DNA of 39,160 nt from Microseira wollei NIES-4236 (GTDB taxonomy: Bacteria > Cyanobacteriota > Cyanobacteriia > Cyanobacteriales > Aerosakkonemataceae), in contig NZ_BLAY01000095.1 in NCBI RefSeq assembly GCF_020521235.1, positions 1 to 39,160 of the forward strand. The letters are read 5' to 3'. This document shows positions 15,394 through 25,239 of this stretch, one piece after another; the stretch's first letter is position 1; every line of letters starts with the position of its first letter. A program made the translations under genes and the position numbers. The notes under the pieces are model-generated. The model saw nothing but the letters and a program-made list of their open reading frames with translations. It searched no databases and was not told the DNA's origin.

Positions 15394-16782
15394 ATGAATC
15401 TTGAACAAGTGTTAAAACTAGCTGATGAGATAGTATTTGCCAAAACGGGTCAGCATCTTGACGATTTACAAGCAGCGATACTGCGAGGAACTCTACAACG
15501 CGAGACATATAAGCAAATAGCTAAGGATTTTGAATGTTCTGAAAGTAGTGTGAGGAATGCGGGTTCGGAATTATGGCGGATACTTTCTGAACAGTTAGGG
15601 GAAAAAGTTAGTAAATCGAATTTGCGATCGACAATGGAGAGGTTTCAAAACTCTAATGTTTTAAACTTTGCACACTTTGCACAAAACGTGAGCGGTAGTT
15701 TCAACATTTGTAGAGAAGCTAGACACCCGCCAGATATACCAAACTCACACGCACATAATCAAGAAACATCTAACTCACAACAAACTGAAAACTCGCATCA
15801 AGATTTAAGCGAGATGCCGGAGTTGGGTGATTTCTGCGATCGCATCCCCGAACTCGACACCCTCACCACCTGGATTTTACAACAACGCTGTCGCCTCATA
15901 GCCCTCACAGGCATCAGCGGTATCGGCAAAACAACACTAGCTGTGCAACTCGTACAACAAATAAAAGATGAGTTTGAATACGTAATTTGGTGCAGTCTAG
16001 ACGAATCCTACACCCTAGACGAATTTGAACATAAACTGATACAGTTTTTCTCCCAGTCAGAAAACTTAGATTTATCCAAAACTTTACCCCTAATTAAATA
16101 TTTACAAAAGCATCGCTGCTTAGTCGTATTAGATGACGTTCACAATCTTTTCTGTAGCGGCGAATTGGCAGGAAAGTATAAACCAGGATACGAAGAATAT
16201 CGCTCTTTTTTCAAACAGATAGAAAAATTATCTCATCAAAGTTGCTTTGTGTTAATCGGTTGGGAACATCCTAGAGAAGTGAATCAAGTTAAAAGTCAAA
16301 ATACTGCCATTCGTACCTTACAACTCAAAGGTTTAGATATCGCAGCGGCACGGGAAATACTGAGAGAATACGGTTTAGAAGAATCCGAAGCACTGATTCA
16401 CCGCTACCAAGGCAATCCGTTATGGTTAAAAAGTATCGCGACTCTGATTCTTGAGTTGGGAGGATGCGTGAATGAGTTATTACCAAATGATACTATATTA
16501 TTACCGGAAGATTTGAAAGATGTTTTAGAGGAACAGTGCGATCGCTTATCCCAAATCGAAAAACAAGTCCTCTCCTTATTGGCGAAAGAAACCCAACCAG
16601 TCACCCTAGCAAAATTGCTAGAAAATGGCACAATTACATCTTCAGAATTAATCAACGCGCTGCAATCTTTATCGCGACGCTGCTTGATAGAACAACAAGG
16701 AAGTTTTTACGATCTGCCACCTATATTGAAGCAGTATGCGATCGCCAATAATTATCCCAGGAATACTGAACCGTTAACTTAA
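15394..16782 (+). CDS. NB-ARC STAND NTPase with vMAP-type N-terminal HTH
   Basis: A 462-residue STAND protein. Residues 1-85 (VLKLADEIVFAKTGQHLDDLQ, then QAAILRGTLQRETYKQIA) match the HTH-like N-terminal domain of cyanobacterial vMAP/WD40-associated proteins. After a low-complexity linker (105-145, rich in His/Asn/Ser) comes an NB-ARC domain: Walker A GISGIGKTT (173-181), Walker B LVVLDDVH (243-250), the GNPLWLK motif and a winged helix up to the C-terminus. No sensor (WD40, TPR or HEAT) follows, although relatives usually carry one, so the protein is either a minimal form or 3' truncated. STAND proteins act as ligand-triggered switches. A Uma2-type nuclease gene follows 71 bp downstream. Confidence 0.88.
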   Translation: MNLEQVLKLADEIVFAKTGQHLDDLQAAILRGTLQRETYKQIAKDFECSESSVRNAGSELWRILSEQLGEKVSKSNLRSTMERFQNSNVLNFAHFAQNVSGSFNICREARHPPDIPNSHAHNQETSNSQQTENSHQDLSEMPELGDFCDRIPELDTLTTWILQQRCRLIALTGISGIGKTTLAVQLVQQIKDEFEYVIWCSLDESYTLDEFEHKLIQFFSQSENLDLSKTLPLIKYLQKHRCLVVLDDVHNLFCSGELAGKYKPGYEEYRSFFKQIEKLSHQSCFVLIGWEHPREVNQVKSQNTAIRTLQLKGLDIAAAREILREYGLEESEALIHRYQGNPLWLKSIATLILELGGCVNELLPNDTILLPEDLKDVLEEQCDRLSQIEKQVLSLLAKETQPVTLAKLLENGTITSSELINALQSLSRRCLIEQQGSFYDLPPILKQYAIANNYPRNTEPLT

Positions 16783-16853
16783 CTTCGATCGGTAGTTCCT
16801 GCCTATCGTTATACTGGATAAGGGCTACTCATTTTTAGTGGAGCATTATCCCT

Positions 16854-17444
16854 ATGACATTACAAGTTTCAGAACCAATAACAACTGTTAAAGAACAGCG
16901 ATTTACTTTACCAGGTTATTATACTTGGGCGCAATTTGAGGCGATACAATCATTAATGGCAGATGCACCTGGTTTGCGAATTACTTATTTAGATGGGTGT
17001 GTGGAGTTTATGACACTAGGTGAAGACCACGAACAGATAAAAAGCGTTCTGGCTATATTTATAGCACTTTACTTGTTTGAGAAAGGAATTAAATTCATTC
17101 CTGTAGGAAGTGCAACTCGCAGGGACAAGAGCAAAGATGTCTCATTTGAACCGGATGAATCTTACTATTTAGAGGAGAAAAAAGAACATCCAGATTTGGC
17201 AATTGAAGTCACTATTACCAGCGGCGGCATAGATAAACTAGAAAAGTACAAGCGGTTGAAAATTGCTGAAGTCTGGTTTTGGGAAAATAATCAACTTCTG
17301 CTTTATCGACTGCGCGAACAAAATTATGAGCAAATTTCCAGGAGTGAATTTTTGCCGGATTTAGATATTGCTTTGCTAGTGCGCTGCGTGCAAATGTCTG
17401 ATATTTTGGCAGCGAGGACTGAGTTTATTAATGGGATGCGGTAA
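16854..17444 (+). CDS. Uma2-family putative endonuclease
   Basis: A 196-residue Uma2 (DUF820) protein, a restriction-endonuclease-like PD-(D/E)xK fold greatly expanded in cyanobacteria. The family pattern is clear: LPGYYTWAQFEAIQ, ITYLDGCVEFMTLGEDH, a variable centre, and PDLAIEVTITSGGIDKLEKY with the acidic residues ahead of KLEKYKRLKIAEVWFW. It lies downstream of the STAND gene on the same strand and may be co-transcribed. Actual cleavage activity and substrate of Uma2 proteins remain largely unproven. Confidence 0.9.
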   Translation: MTLQVSEPITTVKEQRFTLPGYYTWAQFEAIQSLMADAPGLRITYLDGCVEFMTLGEDHEQIKSVLAIFIALYLFEKGIKFIPVGSATRRDKSKDVSFEPDESYYLEEKKEHPDLAIEVTITSGGIDKLEKYKRLKIAEVWFWENNQLLLYRLREQNYEQISRSEFLPDLDIALLVRCVQMSDILAARTEFINGMR

Positions 17445-17524
17445 ATTGGTTAGACTGGATTATTTGATTGTTTGTAAACTTAGTGCTTCAGTAACATAGT
17501 AATCTGGCTCGATTTTCCTCCGAT

Positions 17525-18163
17525 CTAAGTACCTGGTAAATTACGCAAATCTTCATCCATGTAAGAGCGATCGCCCAAAATTTCCAACAACGGCCCGTGG
17601 GTATCAAATTTTACCACACTCACCGAAGCGGCGAGGGCGCCCAAGCGATCGCGATACCTTCCCAAATCAATTCCCAATAAGCTGCACAGAATAATTCGGA
17701 TCGTAGCTTTGTGGGAAACAACGAGGACATTACCCGTCGGATGCTTTTGCTCAATTTCTGCAATAACTAGCGAGGCGCGACTAGCTAGTTGTACAGCAGT
17801 TTCGCCGCCAGTAGGGGGATTCCAAGCAGGTTCGGTTAACCAGCGGACGTAATCATCTTGATAATTTTCCTTGACAAATTCGGCTGTTTGTCCTTCCCAT
17901 TCTCCGTATTTAATTTCTTTCAATCCATCCCGCAGTTGCATTTCCATTCCCACCGCATCGCACAAAGGTTTTGCAGTAGCAATCGTGCGTTTCATCGGAC
18001 TGACGTAAATAGCTTCCCAAGGCAAAGATTGATATGCTTTGGCAAAAGCTGCTGCCATTTTGTGACCTTCGGGTGTTAGTTCGGGGTCGATTTCACCGCA
18101 GTAACCTCCATTGCGGCTGTATGTTGTTTCTCCATGTCGTATAAAATACAGTTTTAGACTCAT
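17525..18163 (-). CDS. Histidine phosphatase family protein
   Basis: A 212-residue phosphoglycerate-mutase-like protein. The phospho-accepting His is in FIRHGETTYS (R9-H10-G11), with the second catalytic His in VVSHKATIR, a central acidic residue in KEIKYGEWEG, and the PMKRTIATAKPL basic block. Substrate cannot be set from sequence; in cyanobacteria relatives include sugar-phosphate phosphatases. It precedes phosphoglucomutase on the same strand across a 216-bp repeat-filled gap, so co-transcription is doubtful. Confidence 0.9.
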   Translation of the reverse strand: MSLKLYFIRHGETTYSRNGGYCGEIDPELTPEGHKMAAAFAKAYQSLPWEAIYVSPMKRTIATAKPLCDAVGMEMQLRDGLKEIKYGEWEGQTAEFVKENYQDDYVRWLTEPAWNPPTGGETAVQLASRASLVIAEIEQKHPTGNVLVVSHKATIRIILCSLLGIDLGRYRDRLGALAASVSVVKFDTHGPLLEILGDRSYMDEDLRNLPGT

Positions 18164-18165
18164 AA

Positions 18166-18222
18166 ATAATTGCTAATTGCTAATTGCTAATTGCTAATTG
18201 TTAATTGCTAATTGCTAATTAT
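18166..18222. repeat. GCTAATT heptamer tandem repeat
   Basis: About eight GCTAATT heptamers, one with a TTAATT variation. Same class as 7875-7901. Confidence 0.9.
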
Positions 18223-18298
18223 ACCTCACCAAAAACTCTTGTGGGGTGGGCGTCTCGCCTGCCCTAGTAATTGGTAATTGGTCAGGGTTGGATCGATC

Positions 18299-18362
18299 GT
18301 AGGGGCACGGCGTCGAATAACTGTTGATTTTTACCAGAAATTTTACCATGCCGTGCCCCTAC
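18299..18362. repeat. 64-bp element with GTAGGGGCACGGC inverted ends
   Basis: Perfect 13-bp ends GTAGGGGCACGGC (18299-18311) and GCCGTGCCCCTAC (18350-18362) flank a 38-nt AT-rich core. Related to the GGGACACGGC-ended elements at 21911, 21975 and 34645. Small size and inverted ends are MITE-like; an RNA hairpin role is equally possible. Confidence 0.8.
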
Positions 18363-18379
18363 AGGTTTGGCAATAACAA

Positions 18380-20017
<1,638 letters not shown>

Positions 20018-20088
20018 TCATGGGTCAGCGGTGCCTCATGAATTATAGAACTATGCGTTCTAGGAGCGATCGCTTTTCTCCAACCAGT

Positions 20089-21237
20089 TCAAACCCGTTC
20101 CGATTCGGGTGCTTTCAACGCCCGCCGCGCCAATTTGGCATAGGTTTTCACGGTTTCGTAGGGCATTTCTAAGTCGGTGGCAATGGTTTGCAATGACTCG
20201 CCTAACTCCCGTCTCGCCAAGATTGTCGCCCTGGTTTCGCATACTTCCCTGGCGCGATCGCCTCCGGTGCGTTTTTGTGTTTCCATAAATAGTTGAGTCA
20301 GTTGTTCGATTCGTTCTGCTAACAAACTTTGCACTCCCGGTTTAGCAATTTCTGGCGACTCGACTAACCAACCAAAGCGCGTTTGTCCTAATCCAAAGGT
20401 GGTTTTATGTCCCGTGCCGCAATAAGGTGCCAATCGCAACAAGGCATAAAATAGCTGGACAAAATGCGGTTGTTTCGCCGCTTCGGTGGCTAAACCTAAC
20501 TCAATTGCGCCAGTAAATCCGGTCACCATGCCTTTTTTTCCTGCTGCTACTTTCACCGACTCTAAGCGATGGCGATAGATTAAAACCCATTCATCTACCC
20601 ATTCTAAAAAAGATTCTTGTTCAAACGGCATTCCGGAAAAATCATTCCAGCGGCGCAGGTAGCTGTGAAACAAGTTTACCGGAACAGGTAGGGGAAAGTG
20701 ATGTTTTTTGCGGCGAAAGCTAGTCGGCGTCAGAAAGCTAAGTTTGACGGTAGGAGATTGATTGGTTTGGAATTGGTATAACTCGCGATAAGTGGTGGGA
20801 GAAAGGGCAATTTTACAACCACGAATCTGTAAAGCATGCGCGTTTCGCAATTCGATGGCGGCGGGGAGTTGTTGCACCCATTGGGATAACCACTGCACGA
20901 CTGGTTGGGAAACAGCGGTAACGTACCAGCGATAAGTTTGGTTTGCTTGCAATTGAAAGTCTTTACCAGAGGTGAGTAAGTTACCTTCTAACCCAGAGAT
21001 GGTAAAAGGTTTTTCTGATTCTCCATCGTGTAAATATGCGGATAATTCTGGATTGGTTTGGCGCACTCGATCTAAAAACCAAGCGTGGAGTCTGACTGCG
21101 TATTGTGCGTCAAGATAAGTATCGCTGGTGGGGGATAATTCTAATACTAATCCGACTATATCTGTATCTTCGGGCCAGGTGAGGTTTGTTTGAGGAGAAG
21201 TTTTGCTTTTTCTCGTGCGCGTTTTGGGTACAGTCAT
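20089..21237 (-). CDS. cas6: CRISPR-associated endoribonuclease Cas6 with HTH-like C-terminal extension
   Basis: Cas6 cuts pre-crRNA within repeats. The 382-residue protein shows a RAMP-type ferredoxin start (IVGLVLELSPT, YAVRLHAWFLDRV with H51 as catalytic candidate) and the glycine-rich loop YCGTGHKTTFGLGQTRFGW (272-290) that marks Cas6. Beyond the normal end, about 80 residues follow. These include an HTH-like segment at 338-373 (ILARRELGESLQTIATDLEM then PYETVKTYAKLARRAL), resembling sigma region 4/LuxR-type helices. No other cas gene or CRISPR array is in the window, so it is a stand-alone Cas6 that may serve arrays elsewhere. Family certain; role of the tail unknown. Confidence 0.9.
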   Translation of the reverse strand: MTVPKTRTRKSKTSPQTNLTWPEDTDIVGLVLELSPTSDTYLDAQYAVRLHAWFLDRVRQTNPELSAYLHDGESEKPFTISGLEGNLLTSGKDFQLQANQTYRWYVTAVSQPVVQWLSQWVQQLPAAIELRNAHALQIRGCKIALSPTTYRELYQFQTNQSPTVKLSFLTPTSFRRKKHHFPLPVPVNLFHSYLRRWNDFSGMPFEQESFLEWVDEWVLIYRHRLESVKVAAGKKGMVTGFTGAIELGLATEAAKQPHFVQLFYALLRLAPYCGTGHKTTFGLGQTRFGWLVESPEIAKPGVQSLLAERIEQLTQLFMETQKRTGGDRAREVCETRATILARRELGESLQTIATDLEMPYETVKTYAKLARRALKAPESERV

Positions 21238-21318
21238 GGTCGCGACTGGGTGGAATTAGGGGATATTGTACCCGAGTTCCGTCCCCTTTTGGGGAATAGC
21301 GAACATGACGATTGCGCC

Positions 21319-21351
21319 AGAAACCCGGTTTTTTGGAAAAACCGGGTTTCT
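21319..21351. repeat. 33-bp perfect hairpin (AGAAACCCGG family)
   Basis: Arms AGAAACCCGGTTTTT and AAAAACCGGGTTTCT around a 3-nt loop. The core AGAAACCCGGTTTCT recurs at 24201-24215 and 24981-24995, and as a variant at 24151-24165 and near 5412: a dispersed palindromic family. Confidence 0.85.
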
Positions 21352-21423
21352 TATGTGCGATCGCTTTTAGCTTCTGAGTTTCTATTCTGAGATCTTGCAC
21401 CAATAGACTGGGCGGGCGGGACG

Positions 21424-21591
21424 CCCACCCCACAAGAGGCTGGTTTTTCTTGTGGGATGGGCATAGATCCCGTCTCGCGCCCACCCCACAAGCGGCTGGT
21501 TTTTCTTGTGGGATGGGCATAGATCCCGTCTCGCGCCCACCCCACAAGCGGCTGGTTTTTCTTGTGGGATGGGCATAGATCCCGTCTCGCC
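21424..21591. repeat. Three 56-bp tandem units (CCCACCCCACAAG...)
   Basis: Three nearly identical 56-bp units. Each holds CCCACCCCACAAG and CTTGTGGGATGGGC in inverted order around GCGGCTGGTTTTT, so each can form a hairpin. The same arm sequence appears at 30485-30532 as a perfect palindrome and at about 18240-18263 as a single fragment. Confidence 0.9.
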
Positions 21592-21621
21592 CATGTCAGG
21601 TGCAAGATTTGAGTATTCTGT

Positions 21622-21894
21622 CTACATTTTCTCAGAATTCAGCAGTAATTCGCACTGTTGAAACAGGTAATTGATTGCTGCAAAAAGTTTGTCTAAGTCC
21701 TGAATTGTGTAAAACGTTTGATTGCGAGTGAAAACATTAGCTTTAAGTTGGCAAAATTGCCAAACTCCTCGATAAGAAGCAATTCCAAATACCTCTTGTT
21801 CTGGTTTCTCATTCAGCTTTTGTGCCGCAAGCATCTGGGCCATACACTGCGCCGATCCTGCTGCAAAATTATCCTGTTTTGCTTCTATGGGTTC
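21622..21894 (-). pseudogene. C-terminal fragment of an endonuclease-like protein
   Basis: An open frame without a plausible start, read from after a TGA at 21895: PIEAKQDNFAAGSAQCMAQM, then LAAQKLNE and ...EVFGIASYRGVWQFCQLKA. The EAK motif followed by a helix with a conserved AQC and a YGIVTNG-like strand is the C-terminal half of PD-(D/E)xK-like cyanobacterial hypothetical proteins. The N-terminal half is missing. An ATG exists at 21843 but would omit the EAK motif, so a gene remnant is more likely than a real 73-residue gene. Confidence 0.65.
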
Positions 21895-21910
21895 TCAGTT
21901 ACGATATCAC

Positions 21911-22032
21911 GGGACACGACGACATCAAATTATTGCTCAGTATGACAACTTAAAAGATGCCGTGTCCCTACTCCAGGACACGGCAACATCAAATTATCCC
22001 TAAGTCTGACAACAAAGATGCCGTGTCCCTAC
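21911..22032. repeat. Two tandem GGGACACGGC/GCCGTGTCCC elements
   Basis: Two 58-61-bp units (21911-21971, 21975-22032). Each starts with (G)GGACACG(G/A)C and ends GATGCCGTGTCCCTAC, with an internal ACATCAAATTAT. Each can form a hairpin with 10-11-bp ends. Same family as 34645-34702. They fill the leader of the ABC transporter gene. Confidence 0.85.
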
Positions 22033-22134
22033 ATACTCTCCCTTCCTTGTGACAGGTAACGCCAGTGAACCCCAGGCGCTAAACTCCAGACAGTGCATGT
22101 GGTTAAATCACAGCAGAAATACTCAACTCCTGTC

Positions 22135-23763
22135 ATGAATCTGATTTATTTTCTACTGCGTTCTTCCTGGAGGATGGTGGCGATCGCAATTGCTACCGGA
22201 TTTTTAAGCGGTGGTAGCAGCGCCGGTTTGATCGCCCTCATCGGTCATGCTATCAGCAGTAACAATGCTACCTCACCGACGCTGCTGGCTTGGGGCTTTG
22301 TGGGATTGGCTTTTGTGGCGCTGCTTACGAGTATTATTTCTCAGGTGGTGCTGATTCGCCTGTCTCAGGATGCTGTGTTTAAAATGCAGATGCGCCTCTC
22401 GCGTCAGATTCTTTCCTCCCAGTTGAGTCATTTGGAACAGCTGGGGACTCCCCGACTGCTAGCTACGCTGACTGAGGACGTGCAAGCAATCTCTAACGCT
22501 GTTTTCAGCATTCCTTTTCTTTGTATCAACGCTGCCATCGTGGTGGGGTGCTTGATTTATGTCACTTTGCTGTCACCGCAAGTATTTTTGATGGTGATGG
22601 TTTTGTTTGCGATCGCTATTGCCAGCACTAACATCCTATTAAAACGCGGCGGCAAGCAGCTTTCCCTCGCCCGCGAAGACCAAGATGTACTCTTTAAACA
22701 CTTCCGCAGCATCGCCGATGGCATCAAGGAACTCAAGCTCAACTATTCCCGCCGTCAAGATTTCCTGACAGAAGATTTGCAAACCACCGCCGCCGACTTT
22801 CGGCGTCACAGCGTCCGCGGTTTAACCTTTTTTGCCATCACTTCGAGTTGGGGTAAATTAATCTTTTTCTTTGCCATCGGCGTCGTATTATTCTTACTTC
22901 CCAATCTGATGGCAATTAACCCCGAAACCTTTGCTGGTTACATCATCACGTTCACTTACTTGATTGCGCCGTTGGAAAGTATTGTGAGCAAACTCCCCAT
23001 CATTAGTAAAGCCAACATTGCCTTGCAGAAGATTGAAATGCTGGGTTTATCGTTAGCCAATCGCTCCGAAGCGGCGACGGTTCCACCTGTGTTAGATCGT
23101 TCCTGGCATTATTTAGAACTTAAGGGAGTGACCCATACTTATACTAGCGATCGCGAAGATGTTAACTTTACCCTCGGCCCCCTAGATCTAAGGCTATTTC
23201 CCGGAGAAATCGCCTTCATCATCGGTGGTAATGGCAGCGGTAAATCGACTTTGGCTAAGTTAATTACCGGACTTTACATCCCCGAAATAGGCGAAATTAT
23301 CTTTGATGGGCAACCGATTACCGAAGCAAATCGCGAGTGGTATCGCCAGCATTTTTCAGTTATTTTCTCGGACTTCTATCTATTTGAGCGCCTGTTAGGA
23401 TTTGATGACACAAATCTGGATACGCAAGTCCAAGATTATTTAAACCAACTCCAGCTGGAACGCAAGGTCAAAGTCGAAGGGAGAAAACTTTCTACCACCG
23501 CGCTTTCCCAAGGACAGCGGAAACGACTGGCGCTGCTAACTGCGTATTTAGAAGACCGACCGATTTATCTATTTGATGAATGGGCAGCGGATCAAGACCC
23601 AATTTTTAAGGAAATCTTCTACACTGAGTTCTTACCAAAACTGAGAGAAAGAGGTAAAATGGTATTGGCAATCAGCCACGACGACAAATATTTTGATATG
23701 GCAGACCGCTTGATCAAACTCGATTATGGTCAGGTGGTGTATGACCAGAAAAAAGGTGCTTAG
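22135..23763 (+). CDS. Cyclic-peptide-type ABC exporter (fused permease/ATPase)
   Basis: A half-transporter with N-terminal membrane domain and C-terminal ATPase, 542 residues from the ATG giving MNLIYFLLRSSWRM; a GTG 42 bp upstream is an alternative. About six hydrophobic spans lie in residues 1-300. The nucleotide-binding domain has Walker A GGNGSGKST (from residue 364), signature LSQGQRKRLALL (about 456) and Walker B YLFDEWAADQDP with the unusual W after DE. That DEWAADQDP motif and the start are typical of the PvdE/SyrD-like cyclic peptide exporter family (TIGR01194). No biosynthetic cluster adjoins it in the window, so the substrate is unknown. Confidence 0.92.
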   Translation: MNLIYFLLRSSWRMVAIAIATGFLSGGSSAGLIALIGHAISSNNATSPTLLAWGFVGLAFVALLTSIISQVVLIRLSQDAVFKMQMRLSRQILSSQLSHLEQLGTPRLLATLTEDVQAISNAVFSIPFLCINAAIVVGCLIYVTLLSPQVFLMVMVLFAIAIASTNILLKRGGKQLSLAREDQDVLFKHFRSIADGIKELKLNYSRRQDFLTEDLQTTAADFRRHSVRGLTFFAITSSWGKLIFFFAIGVVLFLLPNLMAINPETFAGYIITFTYLIAPLESIVSKLPIISKANIALQKIEMLGLSLANRSEAATVPPVLDRSWHYLELKGVTHTYTSDREDVNFTLGPLDLRLFPGEIAFIIGGNGSGKSTLAKLITGLYIPEIGEIIFDGQPITEANREWYRQHFSVIFSDFYLFERLLGFDDTNLDTQVQDYLNQLQLERKVKVEGRKLSTTALSQGQRKRLALLTAYLEDRPIYLFDEWAADQDPIFKEIFYTEFLPKLRERGKMVLAISHDDKYFDMADRLIKLDYGQVVYDQKKGA

Positions 23764-23967
23764 TTTTCCTCACATCTTGCACCGAACGATTAAAATCGCG
23801 GCTACACAAACAAAACCTGCCTACGCAGGTTCTAAAACTCTTGATTCTCCGTAAGTCCTTGCCTTGCGAACTTGGTTTGTATAGCCGCGAAGTTTCCGGA
23901 AATGCTGTTTCATCTTGTGAAGACAAAAAGTAGAGAAAACAACTTATAACAAAACAAGGTGAAACCT

Positions 23968-24132
23968 ATGGCAACTTCAACAGGAATGCAGAAACAGCAG
24001 GAACGCAAACAATCCCAGTCTAAGCGCCAATCAAGACACAATCCAGACATCGGGATTCCGAAAGTACCCCCGCGCCAACAGAAGGCGAAAGCAACTCGCG
24101 AGTTACTCAGCGACTGGCGCGATGCACCCTAA
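23968..24132 (+). CDS. Small basic hypothetical protein (54 aa)
   Basis: ATG at 23968 with an AAGGTGAAA ribosome-binding-like sequence about 8-14 nt upstream. The product starts MATSTGMQKQQERKQSQSK and ends ATRELLSDWRDAP. It is rich in Lys, Arg and Gln and probably disordered apart from the C-terminal helix. No family recognised; kept because of the RBS and codon use free of repeats. Confidence 0.6.
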   Translation: MATSTGMQKQQERKQSQSKRQSRHNPDIGIPKVPPRQQKAKATRELLSDWRDAP

Positions 24133-24150
24133 GAAATGCAATACGAACCT

Positions 24151-24215
24151 AGAAACCGGGTTTCTGTGTAGATCGGTTGTCTTTCCCGACAATGTTTCAT
24201 AGAAACCCGGTTTCT
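24151..24215. repeat. AGAAACCGGGTTTCT / AGAAACCCGGTTTCT pair
   Basis: The near-palindromes at 24151-24165 and 24201-24215 are 35 nt apart. The second one begins the duplicated segment also found at 24981. Same family as 21319. Confidence 0.8.
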
Positions 24216-24238
24216 TTGCGTGTCCTGAATTTTTGACT

Positions 24239-24466
24239 TTAACCTTGAGCGATCGCATTATCGAACGATGCTGGTTCGGGAGGATTGAAAACTATTTCAA
24301 ATTGCGCGCTGGGTACAAATCGCCGCAATACCCTGATATGGTCTTCCGCATCTTGCCGATTGCAGAATCGTGCTATGGTGCGCTGTCTGGCGTCTGGGAG
24401 CGCGATCGCTATTGTCCAAACATGATAATCGATGTAGCTATCTGAGTAGATGGTTTGAGAATTCAT
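24239..24466 (-). CDS. Hypothetical 75-aa protein, copy 1
   Basis: MNSQTIYSDSYIDYHVWTIA then a basic/aromatic segment and ARFCNRQDAEDHIRVLRRFV. No family recognised with certainty; the NRQDAEDHLRVLRRF pattern is, from memory, common in small cyanobacterial hypothetical proteins. The other copy (25012) differs by one residue (I/L), and synonymous changes between the copies suggest selection on the protein. Transcribed divergently from a ribbon-helix-helix gene. Confidence 0.75.
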   Translation of the reverse strand: MNSQTIYSDSYIDYHVWTIAIALPDARQRTIARFCNRQDAEDHIRVLRRFVPSAQFEIVFNPPEPASFDNAIAQG

Positions 24467-24607
24467 AATGCAAATTGGTGGCGTAAATTGGTTAAAAACC
24501 TGTAAAAGCGGCTTTTAGTTGTTGTTTCAAGCCGTTTTTAGCCATGAGAATCTTTCCACCCAAGTCTGTCTGTTTCTACATCTCTGTAGATGGCTTGGGC
24601 GTTTTTG
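24467..24607. other. Structured leader, copy 1 (candidate ncRNA or terminator)
   Basis: Two stem-loops: AAAAGCGGCTTTT ... AAGCCGTTTTT (about 24496-24540), then CCCAAG ... CTTGGG (24559-24600) enclosing TCTACATCTCTGTAGA and followed by GTTTTT, a terminator-like layout on the plus strand. The same structures recur in copy 2 at 25240-25380. Confidence 0.5.
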
Positions 24608-24710
24608 CTCGACATCAGTCATCATAACCCACATGGTACATGTAGTGCAAGTGGCTATTCTAAACTTGGTTGTCCAGGTGGCACGATTAGTGGGAGTTCA
24701 GGTATTGGAA

Positions 24711-24908
24711 ATGTCCACTGATAAAGCCAACGATGTGTTTATCCGCGTCTTTTTAAGTTCGGAGATGCGAACCCGATTTAAAGTCGCTTGCGCTCAATCT
24801 GGAGTAGCGATGAGCGAACAAGCTAGAGAACTGATAGAAGAATGGACTATCAGCCAAGAAAATCAAAAACAATCTCCTCCTTCCAGCAAAAAGCAGGGAA
24901 ATGAATGA
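24711..24908 (+). CDS. Ribbon-helix-helix protein (ParG/Arc-like)
   Basis: Start at the ATG giving MSTDKANDVFIRVFLSSEMR; a longer frame upstream reads through the structured leader and is unlikely. The 65-residue protein has a beta strand (VFIRVFLSSE) then two helices (MRTRFKVACAQSGVAMSEQ, AQARELIEEW), the RHH layout of ParG/Arc/CopG proteins often found as plasmid partition or copy-control regulators and antitoxins. Paralogous to the gene at 25501. A DNA-binding regulator is likely; target unknown. Confidence 0.82.
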   Translation: MSTDKANDVFIRVFLSSEMRTRFKVACAQSGVAMSEQARELIEEWTISQENQKQSPPSSKKQGNE

Positions 24909-25011
24909 AAGTCTCTGAAATTGTTAGGATTTGCTACTTGATTTGGGAGTGAGCGATCGCTACTGATATATCCTTAGTCAAGAAACCCGGTTTCTTTGCG
25001 AGTCCTAGAAT

Positions 25012-25239
25012 CTAACCTTGAGCGATCGCATTATCGAACGATGCTGGTTCGGGTGGATTGAAAACTATTTCAAATTGCGCGCTGGGTACAAATCGCCGCA
25101 ATACTCTGAGATGGTCTTCGGCGTCTTGCCGATTGCAGAATCGCGCTATTGTGCGCTGTCGGGCGTCTGGGAGCGCGATCGCTATTGTCCAAACATGGTA
25201 ATCGATGTAGCTATCTGAGTAGATGGTTTGAGAATTCAT
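25012..25239 (-). CDS. Hypothetical 75-aa protein, copy 2
   Basis: Differs from the protein at 24239-24466 by a single residue (Leu for Ile in DAEDHLRVLRRF). Same orientation and the same structured leader upstream. Function unknown; the duplicated unit also carries a divergent RHH gene nearby. Confidence 0.75.
   Translation of the reverse strand: MNSQTIYSDSYIDYHVWTIAIALPDARQRTIARFCNRQDAEDHLRVLRRFVPSAQFEIVFNPPEPASFDNAIAQG

Larger units (their letters stand above)
21238..21621. other. Repeat-filled gap upstream of cas6
   Basis: No gene. It contains the AGAAACCCGG hairpin and a triple 56-bp repeat. The cas6 promoter should lie close to 21240-21310; no clear motif seen. Confidence 0.6.
24201..24607. 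repeat. Segmental duplication, copy 1 (about 400 bp)
   Basis: Covers the repeat AGAAACCCGG, the minus-strand 75-codon gene and its leader with two stem-loops. Copy 2 is at 24981-25380, nearly identical over its length (scattered single-base changes and a small indel near 24232). Confidence 0.92.

Noticed and set aside
21351-21605. Minus-strand frames through the 56-bp units (GSMPIPQEKPAACGV)
   Set aside because: Repeat sequence without a start context; the units are hairpin repeats, not genes.
24519-24710. N-terminal extension of the first RHH gene
   Set aside because: It would translate the duplicated stem-loop leader; the ATG at 24711 gives the family start.
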